The notes under the pieces: generated by a model
Told to the model about the DNA's origin: nothing
Seen by the model: only the letters and a program-made list of their open reading frames with translations
Database searches by the model: none
Assembly (NCBI RefSeq): GCF_000173355.1
Contig: NZ_ABXA01000019.1
Coordinates: forward strand, 62,001 to 126,000
Source of the DNA: Anaerococcus hydrogenalis DSM 7454
Lineage (GTDB): Bacteria > Bacillota > Clostridia > Tissierellales > Peptoniphilaceae
Direction of reading: 5' to 3'
DNA length: 64,000 nt
Part shown: positions 21,420-32,669 of the stretch, one piece after another
Position numbering within the stretch: position 1 is the stretch's first letter
Layout: each line of letters opens with the position of its first letter
Translations under genes and position numbers: made by a program

Positions 21420-23413
21420 TGTTTAATGAAATAGATAAAAAGGCAGTAAATGCCCTTAGATGCTTATCAATAGCACAAATTGAAAAAGCAAATAGTGGTC
21501 ACCCAGGTCTTCCTATGGGAGTAAGTCCTATGGCTTATGTTTTATGGAATAAGGTAATGAATGTAAATCCTAAAAAAAGCGATTGGCATAATAGAGATAG
21601 GTTTGTTCTATCTGCAGGTCATGGTTCTTCCATGCTATATTCCTTATTACACTTATCTGGATATGATTTGAGTATTGAAGATTTAAAAAAATTCAGACAA
21701 ATTGGATCAAAAACTCCAGGCCATCCTGAAAGAAAACATACTGATGGCATTGAAGTAACAACAGGACCTTTAGGACAAGGAATTGCAAATGCAGTAGGTT
21801 TTGCAATAGCTGAAAAACACCTTGCTTCATTATATAACAAAAAAGATTTCAAAATTGTAGACCATTACACTTATGCAATTTGTGGTGATGGAGATCTTAT
21901 GGAAGGTATTTCATATGAAGCTATGTCGCTTGCTGGCCACTTAAATTTAAATAAATTAATTATCTTACACGACTCAAACGATATTTGTCTTGACGGAAAT
22001 TTAAATACATCATTTTCTGAAAATATTGAACAAAGAGTTAAAGCTCAAAATTGGAATTATATAAAAGTTTCTGATGGAAATGATTTGGATGAAATTTATA
22101 AGGCTATTAAAACAGCAAAAGAGAATAAAAATGGACCAACTTTTATTGAAGTAAAAACAATTATAGGATTTGGATCTAAAAACCAAGGAACAAATAAGGT
22201 CCATGGTGCTCCAATAGGTCAAGAGGATTTTGCAGAGGCAAAAAAAGCATATAATTGGACAGATGATGATTTCCATATTTCAGATGATGTTTACGATATT
22301 TTCAAAGAAAATATAATCAAAAATGGAGAAAAAGCCTATTCTGATTGGGAAAATTTATTAAATGAATATAAAGAAAAATATCCAGAAGATTATAAAGAGT
22401 ATATAAATGGATTTGAAAGAAAATTGCCAGAAAATTGGTTAGACCAAGTTAAAAAATATTCTCCAGAAGATGATAGTTTAGCAACTCGTGCATCTGGTGG
22501 AGAAATAATTCAAGACCTAGCAAAAGTTACTAAAAATTTCTGGGGTGGTAGTGCTGATTTATTCTCATCAAATAAGACAAATATAAAAGATAGTGAAAGA
22601 TTTTCAGATAAAAATCCTGAAGGAAGAAATATTTGGTATGGAGTTAGAGAGTTTGCAATGAGTGTTATTGCAAATGGTATTGTAGCTCACGGTGGTACAT
22701 TCCATCATGTATCAACATTTTTTGTATTTTCTGATTATTTGAAGGCAGGCCTTAGAATTTCTGCTCTTTCACATATACCTGTAACATATGTATTAACACA
22801 TGATTCAGTTGCAGTTGGAGAAGATGGACCAACACATCAACCAATAGAACAATTAGCTATGATTAGATCCATTCCAAATACAATTATGCTAAGGCCAGCA
22901 GATGCTAATGAAGTTAGACTTGCTTGGAAAATTGCATTAGAAAGCAAAGATTCACCAGTTGTTATTGCACTTACACGTCAAAATGTTAAAAATCTTGAAG
23001 GAACAAAAGATTTAGAAGATATTTCCAAAGGAGCATATATAATCTCTGATACTGATAAAGAAATTCCAGATGGTATCTTAATAGCAACAGGTAGCGAGGT
23101 AGAATTAGCTTTAGAAACAAAAGAAGAATTGAAAAAATCCAATATAGATGTAAGAGTTGTATCTATGCCATCAATGGAATTATTTAGAAGTCAAGATAAT
23201 GATTACAAACAAAAAGTTCTACCAAAAGAAGTTGAAAACAGAGTTTCTATTGAAATGGCTACATCTTTTGGATGGAGTGAATTTACTGGAGATAAGGGCT
23301 TAAATATTTCAATTGATAGGTTTGGTATATCTGGAAACTTTAAAGATGTGAAGGAAGAATTAGGTTTTACAAAAGAAGAAATTTCTAAAAAATATATACA
23401 AAAATTTAATTAA
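21419..23413 (+). CDS. tkt: Transketolase
   Basis: A thiamine-diphosphate enzyme of the non-oxidative pentose phosphate pathway. The 664-residue protein is a full-length single chain, not the split N/C form common in clostridia. Motifs include SGHPGLPMG (His28), AGHGS (His68), GPLGQGIANAVG, the ThDP/Mg site CGDGDLMEG (156-163), EFAMSVIANGIVAHGG, and the pyrimidine-domain THDSVAVGEDGPTHQPIEQ. It is translationally coupled to rpiB and followed by a hairpin terminator. Confidence 0.97.
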   Translation: MFNEIDKKAVNALRCLSIAQIEKANSGHPGLPMGVSPMAYVLWNKVMNVNPKKSDWHNRDRFVLSAGHGSSMLYSLLHLSGYDLSIEDLKKFRQIGSKTPGHPERKHTDGIEVTTGPLGQGIANAVGFAIAEKHLASLYNKKDFKIVDHYTYAICGDGDLMEGISYEAMSLAGHLNLNKLIILHDSNDICLDGNLNTSFSENIEQRVKAQNWNYIKVSDGNDLDEIYKAIKTAKENKNGPTFIEVKTIIGFGSKNQGTNKVHGAPIGQEDFAEAKKAYNWTDDDFHISDDVYDIFKENIIKNGEKAYSDWENLLNEYKEKYPEDYKEYINGFERKLPENWLDQVKKYSPEDDSLATRASGGEIIQDLAKVTKNFWGGSADLFSSNKTNIKDSERFSDKNPEGRNIWYGVREFAMSVIANGIVAHGGTFHHVSTFFVFSDYLKAGLRISALSHIPVTYVLTHDSVAVGEDGPTHQPIEQLAMIRSIPNTIMLRPADANEVRLAWKIALESKDSPVVIALTRQNVKNLEGTKDLEDISKGAYIISDTDKEIPDGILIATGSEVELALETKEELKKSNIDVRVVSMPSMELFRSQDNDYKQKVLPKEVENRVSIEMATSFGWSEFTGDKGLNISIDRFGISGNFKDVKEELGFTKEEISKKYIQKFN

Positions 23414-23417
23414 ATTT

Positions 23418-23448
23418 AAAGGCGAGTTTAACTTGCCTTTTTATTTTT
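23418..23448 (+). terminator. Rho-independent terminator after tkt
   Basis: AAAGGCGAG (23418-23426) pairs with CTTGCCTTT (23432-23440), with one G-U and a 5-base loop, and is followed by a T-rich tail. Confidence 0.85.
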
Positions 23449-23502
23449 AAAAAATTTAAAAAGTGATATCATATTATTAGAAATATTTAATAAGGAGTGA
23501 TT

Positions 23503-24222
23503 ATGACAATACCAACACCACATATTTCAGCAAAGAGCAAAGAAGAAATAGCAAACACTGTTTTAATGCCAGGAGATCCTCTTAGAGCTAAATATATAGC
23601 AGAAAATTTTCTTGAAGATGTAAAACAATTTACACAAACTAGGGGAATGTATGGATATACTGGATATTATAAAGGAAAAAGAGTTTCAGTTATGGGTAGT
23701 GGGATGGGAATTCCATCATCAATGATATATTTCAATGAATTATTTAATTTCTATGATGTTGATACAATAATAAGAATTGGAAGTGCTGGAAGTATGCAAG
23801 AAAATATTAAATTACACGATATAGTTCTTGCAACTAGTGCATGTAGTGAATCTTCAATTAATGATAATTTATTTGGCAATATTCATTTTTCACCTACACC
23901 TGATTTTAATCTACTATTAGAGGCTTACAAAAAAAGTCAAGATTTAGGATATACTACTCATTGTGGTCAAGTACATTCTTCAGACCAATTTTATAATGAT
24001 ATGGATCCAAAAGTATTTGAAAACTTACAAAAATATGGAGTTTTATGTGTAGAAATGGAATCATATGGTCTTTTTACTGTAGCAAGAAAATATGGAAAGA
24101 AGGCTTTGGGAGTATTTACAATTTCTGATTCCTTAGTTTCTAATGAGTCAGATAGTGCAGAAAATAGGCAAAGTGCTTATACACAAATGATGACACTTGC
24201 TTTAGAAGTTGCACCAGAATAA
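23503..24222 (+). CDS. deoD: Purine-nucleoside phosphorylase, DeoD type
   Basis: Phosphorolyses purine (deoxy)nucleosides in salvage. The 239-residue protein shows the hexameric DeoD family pattern: TPHISAKSKEEIANTVLMPGDPLRAKYIAE, TRGMYGYTGYYKGKRVSVMGSGMGIPS, RIGSAGSM, VEMESYGLF, and TISDSLVSNE with the catalytic Asp. I chose ATG 23503 because AAGGAG lies at an ideal distance; a GTG at 23497 is part of that SD. glmU starts nine bases after the stop, so this heads the glmU-prs-pth-mfd-prsA group. No clear promoter is seen after the tkt terminator. Confidence 0.95.
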   Translation: MTIPTPHISAKSKEEIANTVLMPGDPLRAKYIAENFLEDVKQFTQTRGMYGYTGYYKGKRVSVMGSGMGIPSSMIYFNELFNFYDVDTIIRIGSAGSMQENIKLHDIVLATSACSESSINDNLFGNIHFSPTPDFNLLLEAYKKSQDLGYTTHCGQVHSSDQFYNDMDPKVFENLQKYGVLCVEMESYGLFTVARKYGKKALGVFTISDSLVSNESDSAENRQSAYTQMMTLALEVAPE

Positions 24223-24231
24223 GGAGTATAA

Positions 24232-26607
24232 ATGTTAAAAAATATAATACTTGCAGCTGGAGAAGGTACTAGAATGAAATCTAATACCTCTAAAGTTATG
24301 ACTAAAATTTTAAATAGGGAGCTTATAACTTATATAGTTGATGCTTGCTCATTTGAAAATTCTAAAACAATCATTATAGGTGGAAAAAACAAGAAATTAC
24401 TAGAAGAAAAATATCCTAACCTTGAAATAAAGGAACAAAAAATAGGGGATGATTTTCCTTATGGTACAGCTTATGCTGTTAGTATGGCGGTTGATTTAAT
24501 TGATGAAAATGATGATTGTCTTATTTTAAATGGTGATATTCCACTTATAACAAAAAAGTCTTTAGAGGATTTTATAAATTTTCATAAAGAAAATAATAAT
24601 AATCTTACTGTTATGTCTACAAAAATTGATAATCCAACTGGATATGGAAGAATTATTAGAAAAGATAATAAATTCCAAAAAATTGTAGAAGAAAAAGATG
24701 CAAGTATAGATGAGAAAAAAGTTAATGAAATCAATGTTGGCATCTATGCTTTTAAAGGAAAAGATTTAAAAGAATCCTTGAAAAAAATAGATACAAATAA
24801 TAATTCTAATGAATATTACCTAACAGATTGTATCGAGATTTTAAACAATGAAGGCAAAAAAGTTGAATCTTTTGTAGCTGATAATCCAGATCAATTTTAT
24901 GGTATTAATAATAAAAAAGAATTAGCTAATGCTGCTAAATTATTAAGAGAAAGAATTAACGATTATCATATGCTAAATGGTGTAATTATCGAAAATCCTA
25001 GTATAGTAAATATTGAAAAAGGTGTAAAGATTGGAAAAGATACAATAATCTCAGGACCTTGTAAAATTTTAGGAGATACAGAGATTGGAGAAAATTGTAT
25101 TATAGAGGGATCATCTAGAATTGAAGATTCTATTATAAGGGACAATGTAAAAATCGATAATTCTGTAATTGAAAAATCTTTTGTTGATCAAGGAACTGAC
25201 ATAGGACCATTTTCACATTTAAGACCTAAGGCTAAATTAGGAAAAAATGTTCATATTGGAAATTTTGTAGAGGTTAAAAATGCCAATGTTGACGAAGGAA
25301 CAAAAGCTGGGCATCTTGCATATATTGGAGATTGTGATCTTGGAAAAGATATAAATATAGGATGTGGAGTAATTTTTGTAAATTATGATGGTAAATTTAA
25401 GCATAGGTCAAAAATAGAAGATGGTGCTTTTATAGGATCTAATTCTAATATAGTAGCACCAGTTCATGTAAAAAAAGAAGGGTATATTGCTGCAGGATCA
25501 ACTATAACTAAAGATGTTGATGAAGGTGTACTTTCAATAGAAAGAGCAGAGCAAAAAAATATACCTGGATACGTTGAAAAAAGAAAAAAGAGATTTAGAA
25601 AAATTAAAGGAGCAAAAATAAAAATGAGTGAATCTACAAGTTCAGCACATATTAATAGGGGAGAAATGATATTATTTGCAGGAAATTCAAATCCAGATTT
25701 AGCAAAAGCAGTTGCTAAATCCTTAGGTCTTGAATTAGGTAAAGTTGAAGTAAAAAAATTTGCTGATAGCGAAATAAATATTAAAATAAATGAAGCTGTT
25801 AGAGGTAAGGATGTCTATATAATTCAACCTACTTCTTATCCTACAAATGATAATCTTATGGAATTACTTATAATGACAGATGCTTGTAGAAGAGCTTCTG
25901 CAAAATATGTCAATGTTATAGTTCCTTATTATGGATATGCAAGACAAGATAGAAAAACAAGAGGAAGAGAACCAATTAGTGCAAAACTTGTAGCTAATTT
26001 AATTACAGTATCTGGGGCTGATAGGGTAATAACAATGGACCTTCACGCTGGACAAATCCAAGGATATTTTGATATACCAGTAGATCATTTTTCAGCTGTT
26101 AAATTACTATCTTCTCATTTTAAAGAAGCCTATAACAATCCGGATGAGTATGTTGTTGTAAGTCCTGATTTAGGAGGGGTTACAAGAGCAAGAAAATTTG
26201 CAGATTCTTTAAAATTAACAATAGCAATAATTGAAAAAAGACGTCCAAGACCAAATGTATCAGAAGTAATGAATGTTATTGGGGACTTTGAAGGTAAACA
26301 CTGCATACTAGTAGATGACATGATTGATACCGCTGGAACTATATGCAATGCAGCAAATTATTTAAAAGATCATGGTGCAAAAGATGTATCAATAGCTGCA
26401 ACTCATGGAGTATTAAGTGGGGATGCATGTAAAAAATTAGAAAATGCATGCGTAAAAGAAGTTGTAATTACAGATACCATTAAAATTCCTGAAAATAAAA
26501 AAATTGGAAAAATAAAACAAATGTCAATTGCTCCTTTATTAGCTGAGGCTATACACAGAATAAATACGAACGAATCAATCAGTGGTTTGTTTGATGACGA
26601 GATTTAG
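24232..26607 (+). CDS. glmU: GlmU-Prs continuous reading frame (N-acetylglucosamine-1-phosphate uridyltransferase + PRPP synthetase)
   Basis: A 791-residue frame. Residues 1 to about 455 are GlmU: pyrophosphorylase AAGEGTRMKS and LNGDIPLI, then left-handed beta-helix acetyltransferase repeats with HIGNFVEVKNANV, making UDP-GlcNAc. From Met465 there is a complete PRPP synthetase (Prs): FAGNSNPDLAKAVAKSLG, VPYYGYARQDRK, SPDLGGVTRARKFAD, and the PRPP loop VDDMIDTAGT. glmU and prs are neighbouring separate genes in many Bacillota. Here Met465 has its own SD (AAAGGAG, 25606-25612). Adding one A to A5 at 25614-25618 would end GlmU at TGA overlapping the prs ATG. Given the indels elsewhere in this window, two genes joined by an error are about as likely as a true fusion. 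Confidence 0.9.
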   Translation: MLKNIILAAGEGTRMKSNTSKVMTKILNRELITYIVDACSFENSKTIIIGGKNKKLLEEKYPNLEIKEQKIGDDFPYGTAYAVSMAVDLIDENDDCLILNGDIPLITKKSLEDFINFHKENNNNLTVMSTKIDNPTGYGRIIRKDNKFQKIVEEKDASIDEKKVNEINVGIYAFKGKDLKESLKKIDTNNNSNEYYLTDCIEILNNEGKKVESFVADNPDQFYGINNKKELANAAKLLRERINDYHMLNGVIIENPSIVNIEKGVKIGKDTIISGPCKILGDTEIGENCIIEGSSRIEDSIIRDNVKIDNSVIEKSFVDQGTDIGPFSHLRPKAKLGKNVHIGNFVEVKNANVDEGTKAGHLAYIGDCDLGKDINIGCGVIFVNYDGKFKHRSKIEDGAFIGSNSNIVAPVHVKKEGYIAAGSTITKDVDEGVLSIERAEQKNIPGYVEKRKKRFRKIKGAKIKMSESTSSAHINRGEMILFAGNSNPDLAKAVAKSLGLELGKVEVKKFADSEINIKINEAVRGKDVYIIQPTSYPTNDNLMELLIMTDACRRASAKYVNVIVPYYGYARQDRKTRGREPISAKLVANLITVSGADRVITMDLHAGQIQGYFDIPVDHFSAVKLLSSHFKEAYNNPDEYVVVSPDLGGVTRARKFADSLKLTIAIIEKRRPRPNVSEVMNVIGDFEGKHCILVDDMIDTAGTICNAANYLKDHGAKDVSIAATHGVLSGDACKKLENACVKEVVITDTIKIPENKKIGKIKQMSIAPLLAEAIHRINTNESISGLFDDEI
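25606..25626 (+). promoter_or_regulatory. prs: Internal ribosome-binding site and ATG for prs inside the glmU frame
   Basis: SD AAAGGAG (25606-25612) lies 11 bases before ATG 25624, exactly where a free-standing PRPP synthetase of about 327 residues would begin. It shows that Prs could be made separately even if the frame is truly continuous. Confidence 0.6.
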
Positions 26608-26610
26608 GAT

Positions 26611-27195
26611 ATGTATTATATTGTAGGCTTGGGCAATCCTGGAATGCAGTATGAGAATACAAGACATAACGCTGGCTTTATAAGTATAGATTATTTAGCT
26701 AGAAAATATAATATTGATGTAAGAAAAATTAAATTTAAATCTTTAATTGGCCAGGGAGTAATTTCTGGCCATAAAGTTATGCTTGTAAAGCCTCAAACTT
26801 ATATGAACAATTCAGGTGAAGCCATAAGAGAAATATTTAATTATTATGATTTTGACCACGATAAATTAATTGTTATATATGACGATATAGACATAGACTT
26901 TGGCTCAATTAGGATAAGAAAAAAAGGTTCAGCTGGTACTCATAATGGAATGAAATCAATTATTTATAATCTTCAATTTGATGATTTTCCTAGGATAAAA
27001 GTTGCTGTTGGCAAAAAGCCAGAGTATATGGATTTAGCAAATTTTGTCCTAAGTGGATTTTCAAAAAAAGAAGCAAAAATAATAGAAGAGGAAGTTATGC
27101 TTTTAAGTGATGCCATTGAAATGATTCTTGAAGAAGGCATTGATAAAACAATGAGTATATATAATGCAAAAAGGTTAGTTGAAGATAATGACTAA
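26611..27195 (+). CDS. pth: Peptidyl-tRNA hydrolase
   Basis: Frees tRNA from prematurely released peptidyl-tRNA. The 194-residue protein has the Pth signature YIVGLGNPGMQYENTRHNAGF with the catalytic His, KPQTYMNNSGEA, and YDDIDIDFGSIRIRKKGSAGTHNGMKSI. The prs-pth-mfd order is a conserved Bacillota arrangement. The start is three bases after the glmU/prs stop and the end overlaps mfd by eight bases. Confidence 0.96.
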   Translation: MYYIVGLGNPGMQYENTRHNAGFISIDYLARKYNIDVRKIKFKSLIGQGVISGHKVMLVKPQTYMNNSGEAIREIFNYYDFDHDKLIVIYDDIDIDFGSIRIRKKGSAGTHNGMKSIIYNLQFDDFPRIKVAVGKKPEYMDLANFVLSGFSKKEAKIIEEEVMLLSDAIEMILEEGIDKTMSIYNAKRLVEDND

Positions 27196-30100
27196 TCTTT
27201 TGAAAGAAATTTATAACATCAGCCAGGTTAGGGAAATAATAGATAATTATACTAAAATTTCACCTGTTTTTTTACATGGATTAACTGATCAAAGCAAAGC
27301 ACATATATTTTCTACAATTTTTAAATACACAAATAAAACTATAGTTATTATTTGTGAAAACGAAAAAAAAGCACAAGTAATGTGTGAGGATATTAATTCT
27401 ATAGTAGAAGATAAGTGTATGTATTTTCCTTCAACAGAAATAAATTACTATAACATTAAAAACCTAGAAAAAAATAATCAGATTTTACGACTTGAAGTGT
27501 TAAGTAGAATTATAGGAGATGATAATTTTATAATTACGACAAGTTTAGATGCACTAAGAAATAAACTAACACAAAAAAAAATATTTGAAGAGAAATCTTT
27601 TAAAATAGATATTGATAATGAAATTGATATTAAAGAAATTAAAAATTCCTTCATAGAATTAAATTATGATTTTACAAAATTAGTTGAATCTAAGGGAGAA
27701 TTTTCTATAAGAGGGTCAATAATTGATTTTTGGCCAATAGAGTATGAAAATCCGATTAGAATAGAATTATTTGATACAGAAATTGACTCTATTAGATTTT
27801 TTGATAAAGATAGTCAAAGATCTTTAGAAAATATTGATGAGATTTTGGTAAGACCAACTAAGGAACTTATTTACGAAAAATCGGATTATGAAAAATCAAT
27901 TAAATTAATTAATAAAGATATAGATAGTTTGTCAGATAATCTAGGAATGTCTAAGTTAAAGGACAAGTATAGTCAAATTGTATCTTACTTAAAGGATAGT
28001 TTATATATATCTAATGATGATTTAATAAGTCCCTATAGAGCTGATAATTTTGATGATTTTTTTGATTATATAAAGAAAGATTCTATTTTTGTATTTGAAG
28101 ATTTAAATAGGTCTATTGATAATTTTAATGACATTATGGATAAGTTTAATCTAGATTTAGCAAATCAGATGGACAACGGAGAGGTTTTTTCTACTTTTAA
28201 AAACATTAAAATTAATATAGATGAAGTTTATAAAAATATTAAATCTTATCCCATTATAAATTCCGCAAGCCTATTGAAAAATAATAATTTTATTAGGGCA
28301 AAGAAAATTATTGAATTAAAATCCATAGAACAAGAAAATTTTAATAGGAACATAAGTAATTTTGTAGATAATATAAAAACTCTTATAAAAAATAATGAGA
28401 AAGCATATATATTTGCATCAGACAAAAAATCTTTAGAAAATATTAAAGAAATTTTTGATGAAAATGAAATAGTTAATTATAGCTTAGATTTTGATATTGA
28501 AGATGATAAAAATAATGTATATTTAAGCGATAAGAGTCTTTCTAGAGGATATATATTTACTAATTACAGAATAAATACCTACACACATAGGGATATTTTT
28601 GGAAAAGAAAAACATAAAAATAAGAAGAGAAAAAATAAAGCCCTAGGTGCTAGAGATATAATAAATTATTCTGATATAGAAATAGACGATTATGTTGTTC
28701 ATGAAAATAATGGTATTGGTATCTACAAGGGAATTAGCCAGATTGAGGTCAATAATACTAAAAAGGATTATTTTGTAATAGAATATCAAGGTAATGATAA
28801 GGTATTTGTACCTGTTGACCAAATGGATTTGGTTAGTAAATATATTGGGAATAAGGGTGATAAACCTAAAATTTCATCTTTAGGCAGTAATCAATGGAAA
28901 AAGGCTAAGCAAAGGGCCAAAAAAGCTGTAGATGAGATAGCTGATGATTTAGTTGAATTATATGCTAAAAGATCTAAAGCAAGAGGCCATGCTTTTGCAA
29001 AAGATACACCTTGGCAAAAGGAATTTGAAGATTCTTTTATTTATGAAGAAACTGATAGTCAATTAAGGTCTATAGATGAAATAAAAAATGATATGGAAGA
29101 TATTAAACCCATGGATAGGTTACTTTGTGGGGATGTAGGTTATGGTAAAACAGAAGTCGCCTTGAGAGCTGCCTTTAAAGCTGTTATGGATGGATACCAA
29201 GTTTGTTTTTTAGTACCTACTACTATACTTGCACGTCAACATTTTAAAACTATGCAAGAAAGATTTAAATACTTTCCTATAGATTGTGCTATGTTATCAA
29301 GATTTGTAAGTAAAAAAGATCAAGAAAAATATATTCACAATTTAAAATCGGGAAAAATTGATATTATAGTTGGTACTCATAGATTACTGTCAAAGGATAT
29401 TAAATTTAAAAAATTAGGTCTTTTAATTATTGATGAAGAGCAAAGATTTGGAGTTAGGCACAAAGATAAATTAAAAAAATTAAAAGAAAATATAGATGTT
29501 TTAACCTTATCTGCAACTCCAATCCCAAGAACTTTGCAAATGTCACTTACAGGAATTAGGGATATGTCAACTTTGGATGAACCTCCAGAAAGAAGACAAC
29601 CTGTAAATACTTACGTTTTGGAGTATGATTTTTCTATTATTAAAAGGGCTATTGAAAAAGAGCTTGATAGGGATGGTCAGGTTTATTTTGTATACAATAG
29701 GGTTTATAATATTGATAAAATTTATAATCATTTAAAATTATTAGTTCCAGATGCAAAAATAGAGATAGCTCATGGACAAATGTCTGCGAAAAGTCTAGAA
29801 AAAATTATGGAAGATTTTGTTAGTGGTGAAATTGATATTTTGCTTGCAACTACGATAATAGAAACAGGAATGGATATACAAAATGTAAACACAATTATAG
29901 TTTATGATTCTGACATGATGGGACTAAGTCAACTTTATCAATTAAAAGGTAGAATAGGCCGATCATCCAGATCCTCTTACGCATATTTTACATATGCTAA
30001 AGGAAAAGTTTTGACTGAAATAGGTGAGAAAAGACTTAAATCTATTAAAGATTTCTCTGACTTTGGTAGTGGATATAAAATTGCTATGAGAGATTTAGAG

Positions 30101-30679
30101 CTTAGAGGTGCTGGAAATATATTAGGTGAAAGTCAAAGTGGTCAAGTTGAGGCCATTGGATATGATTTATATGTAAAATTTTTGCAACAAGCTATTGATA
30201 AGGCTAGTGGAAAAGATATTGACTCAATTAAATTTAATGATGTTTATATAGATATAAAAATTGATGCATTTATACCAGAATCTTATATCGAAGATCCTAG
30301 CCAAAAAATTCAAATGTATAAGAGAATATCAAGTATTGAAGATTTGGAAGATTATAGTTTATTAGTTGAAGATTTAATTGATAGGTATGGGGATATTCCG
30401 GTAATGGTTGATAATATTATGTATGTATCATTAATTAAATCTATGGCTGATAAATTGGGATTTGATCAAATACGAGAAGTTAACGGCGAGATAAGAATTT
30501 CATTTAATGATAGAAATAAGTTTTCTTTTGAAGAATTATCTCAAATAAATGAAGATTATAAAGGTGAATTAGCCTTTGATTTATCGGAGAATCCTGCCTT
30601 TAAGTTGCCTAATAAGAATACAAAATTGATAGATTGCTACGAATTATTAAAAGTTATTAAAAATATTAAGGAGAAATAA
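27188..30679 (+). CDS. mfd: Transcription-repair coupling factor
   Basis: Removes RNA polymerase stalled at DNA lesions and recruits the UvrABC system. The 1163-residue protein has the UvrB-like N-terminal region ([16 protein letters not shown]), the RNA-polymerase-interacting Tudor-like domain ([21 protein letters not shown]), a RecG-like SF2 motor ([65 protein letters not shown]) and the TRCF C-terminal domain. I chose ATG 27188, which overlaps the pth stop, over an upstream TTG (27179). The stop overlaps the prsA start by one base. Confidence 0.96.
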   Translation: MTNLLKEIYNISQVREIIDNYTKISPVFLHGLTDQSKAHIFSTIFKYTNKTIVIICENEKKAQVMCEDINSIVEDKCMYFPSTEINYYNIKNLEKNNQILRLEVLSRIIGDDNFIITTSLDALRNKLTQKKIFEEKSFKIDIDNEIDIKEIKNSFIELNYDFTKLVESKGEFSIRGSIIDFWPIEYENPIRIELFDTEIDSIRFFDKDSQRSLENIDEILVRPTKELIYEKSDYEKSIKLINKDIDSLSDNLGMSKLKDKYSQIVSYLKDSLYISNDDLISPYRADNFDDFFDYIKKDSIFVFEDLNRSIDNFNDIMDKFNLDLANQMDNGEVFSTFKNIKINIDEVYKNIKSYPIINSASLLKNNNFIRAKKIIELKSIEQENFNRNISNFVDNIKTLIKNNEKAYIFASDKKSLENIKEIFDENEIVNYSLDFDIEDDKNNVYLSDKSLSRGYIFTNYRINTYTHRDIFGKEKHKNKKRKNKALGARDIINYSDIEIDDYVVHENNGIGIYKGISQIEVNNTKKDYFVIEYQGNDKVFVPVDQMDLVSKYIGNKGDKPKISSLGSNQWKKAKQRAKKAVDEIADDLVELYAKRSKARGHAFAKDTPWQKEFEDSFIYEETDSQLRSIDEIKNDMEDIKPMDRLLCGDVGYGKTEVALRAAFKAVMDGYQVCFLVPTTILARQHFKTMQERFKYFPIDCAMLSRFVSKKDQEKYIHNLKSGKIDIIVGTHRLLSKDIKFKKLGLLIIDEEQRFGVRHKDKLKKLKENIDVLTLSATPIPRTLQMSLTGIRDMSTLDEPPERRQPVNTYVLEYDFSIIKRAIEKELDRDGQVYFVYNRVYNIDKIYNHLKLLVPDAKIEIAHGQMSAKSLEKIMEDFVSGEIDILLATTIIETGMDIQNVNTIIVYDSDMMGLSQLYQLKGRIGRSSRSSYAYFTYAKGKVLTEIGEKRLKSIKDFSDFGSGYKIAMRDLELRGAGNILGESQSGQVEAIGYDLYVKFLQQAIDKASGKDIDSIKFNDVYIDIKIDAFIPESYIEDPSQKIQMYKRISSIEDLEDYSLLVEDLIDRYGDIPVMVDNIMYVSLIKSMADKLGFDQIREVNGEIRISFNDRNKFSFEELSQINEDYKGELAFDLSENPAFKLPNKNTKLIDCYELLKVIKNIKEK

Positions 30680-31716
30680 TGAATAAAAAAATTATAGCCT
30701 TAGTTTTAGCTACAAGCTTTTTGTTTAGTGCTTGTGCTAACGATAATGCTAAGGATAAAAATGACAAGGGATCAAATGAAACTCAAACATCAGAATCTGC
30801 TAAGAAGGAAGATTTACCTAAAGATGCAGTTGCAGTTGTTGGTGGAGAAAAGATTTCTAAAGAATCTTATAAAGATGAAATGAGTTTTTATTCTGCTATG
30901 CTTGCTAGTCAACAACAATTAAAACCTTCTATTGTTCAAATGCTTATTCAAGATAAGCTTATAGCAGATGATATGAAAAAAAATGACGTAAAAGTTGATG
31001 ATAAAGAGCTAAATGATAAATTTTTACAATATATTCAACAATTTGGTGGTCAAGAAAAATTTGATAAAATGCTTGAAGATTATAATATGAGCAGTGATAA
31101 ATTTAAGGAAACTATAAAAAAAGATCAGATTTATCAAAAACATAGAGAATGGTTTGAAAAGAAAAACCCAGTAAGCGATAAAGATATTAAGAAATATTAT
31201 GATGAGCATAAGGATACTTTATCTCAAGTAAAAGCTAGCCATATCTTAGTTGAAGATGAAAATACAGCTAAAGAAGTTAAGAAAAAATTAGATGATGGTG
31301 AAGACTTTGCAAAACTTGCAAAAGAATATTCAAAAGACACAGCAAATTCTGCTAAAGGTGGGGATTTAGGATACTTCACTAAAGATAAAATGGTAAAAGA
31401 ATTTGCTGATAAAGCCTTTGCTATGAAAAAAGGTGAGATTTCAGATCCTGTAAAAACATCATATGGCTATCATATAATTAAGGTTGAAGATAAAAAAGAT
31501 AATCCTGATGCGTTAAAAGAAGAAATTTCAAAAGCTTTAAACGATAAAAAATATGCTGATTACTTAACAGATTTATTTAATAAAGCCAATGTAGTTACAG
31601 AAGATGGTCCTCAAAAGAAAGATGCAAAAAAGGACGCAAAAACATCTGATTTAAATAAAGATGAAAAGAATACAGAAAGTTCTAATACAAAAGAAAACAA
31701 TAATAGCAATAATTAG
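30679..31716 (+). CDS. prsA: PrsA-like foldase lipoprotein (parvulin peptidyl-prolyl isomerase)
   Basis: A membrane-anchored extracytoplasmic foldase assisting secreted proteins. Residues 1-19 form a lipoprotein signal with lipobox FSAC (Cys19). A SurA-N-like helical chaperone region follows. A PpiC/parvulin domain at about 178-275 contains [41 protein letters not shown] and [18 protein letters not shown], so the isomerase site is intact. The C-terminus is a Lys/Asp/Asn-rich tail. It starts within the mfd stop. The next lipoprotein gene begins inside its last 56 bases, in another frame. Confidence 0.92.
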   Translation: MNKKIIALVLATSFLFSACANDNAKDKNDKGSNETQTSESAKKEDLPKDAVAVVGGEKISKESYKDEMSFYSAMLASQQQLKPSIVQMLIQDKLIADDMKKNDVKVDDKELNDKFLQYIQQFGGQEKFDKMLEDYNMSSDKFKETIKKDQIYQKHREWFEKKNPVSDKDIKKYYDEHKDTLSQVKASHILVEDENTAKEVKKKLDDGEDFAKLAKEYSKDTANSAKGGDLGYFTKDKMVKEFADKAFAMKKGEISDPVKTSYGYHIIKVEDKKDNPDALKEEISKALNDKKYADYLTDLFNKANVVTEDGPQKKDAKKDAKTSDLNKDEKNTESSNTKENNNSNN

Positions 31717-32581
31717 TCTGTTTTGTTTAATCTTAGTATCTTGTTCATCTAAAATTGATAAAAAAAATAATGTAGCTTATGTTGATGGACAGGCAATTTC
31801 AAAAAATCTTTATGAGAAAGAATTAAGTTATTATCAAAAATTTTATTTAAAAAAATACGGTAATGACTATCTTGATAAGAAGACTAAAAATGGCCTTACT
31901 AATTATGAAAGATTAGAATCTGAACTTTTAGACTCTCTTATTCAAGATCAAATAATGATAAATGATTTAAGAAAGAATAAGGTTAAGATAACCAAAAATG
32001 ATAGTTTGGAAGTAATAGAAGATTTGTCAAAAAAATCTATGTCCAAAGATTCACTAATTGAAAATGTGAAATCATTTGGGGCTGATGAAGATGAGTTTGA
32101 TGAAATATCATACATGGATTCAATTAGAAAAAAGCATATGGATTATTATTTTTCTAATGATGATACTAAGGACTCTGAAATAGTTGATTATTTTAAAGAA
32201 AATAAATTTTTACAGAAAAAATATAAGTATGATTGTTTAATTTTTGATAACGAATCAGAGGCAATAAAAATAAGAGCCAATATAAAAAACTCACAAGATT
32301 TTAAAAAATATCTAAATTCTAAAGTTAGAAATTATGATATATACAGGTCAGACTTTGTTTATAATGATGATTTTTTATTAAAAGAATCATCATTAAAAAA
32401 AGCTGATCAAATTAGCAAAATTTTTAAATATAAAGATTCATACATCATTTTGATGATAAATTCTGTTAATCAAAATGAAAATGATTTGTTAATTGACGCA
32501 AAGAAAATTTATTTAAAAAATGAATATGATAAATATTTAAAAAATCTTATAAAAAACTCAAATATCAAGCTTTTTATTTGA
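31661..32581 (+). CDS. Second PrsA/SurA-like lipoprotein with a degenerate isomerase domain
   Basis: A 306-residue lipoprotein: n-region [12 protein letters not shown], hydrophobic [16 protein letters not shown] with lipobox Cys28, then [22 protein letters not shown], matching the SurA-N region of the preceding PrsA. The C-terminal half keeps the parvulin outline ([36 protein letters not shown]) but lacks the GGDLG and GEIS blocks, so it is probably a chaperone without isomerase activity. Its start lies 56 bases inside prsA; later starts would remove the signal peptide. Looks like a duplicated and diverged prsA. The gene is followed by the hup promoter. Confidence 0.75.
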   Translation: MKRIQKVLIQKKTIIAIISLFCLILVSCSSKIDKKNNVAYVDGQAISKNLYEKELSYYQKFYLKKYGNDYLDKKTKNGLTNYERLESELLDSLIQDQIMINDLRKNKVKITKNDSLEVIEDLSKKSMSKDSLIENVKSFGADEDEFDEISYMDSIRKKHMDYYFSNDDTKDSEIVDYFKENKFLQKKYKYDCLIFDNESEAIKIRANIKNSQDFKKYLNSKVRNYDIYRSDFVYNDDFLLKESSLKKADQISKIFKYKDSYIILMINSVNQNENDLLIDAKKIYLKNEYDKYLKNLIKNSNIKLFI

Positions 32582-32588
32582 TTTTTGC

Positions 32589-32617
32589 TTGAAATATATA
32601 AATTTTATATGTATAAT
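32589..32617 (+). promoter_or_regulatory. Sigma-A promoter of hup
   Basis: TTGAAA (32589-32594), a 17-bp spacer and TATAAT (32612-32617), 52 bases before the ATG; near-consensus, as expected for an abundant protein. Confidence 0.8.
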
Positions 32618-32669
32618 CTAACTTAGAGTTAAGCAGAATAAGATTAAGATTGATTTATAAGGAGGATAT

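Noticed and set aside
23497-24222. deoD starting at GTG 23497
   Set aside because: The GTG overlaps the AAGGAG SD that serves ATG 23503.
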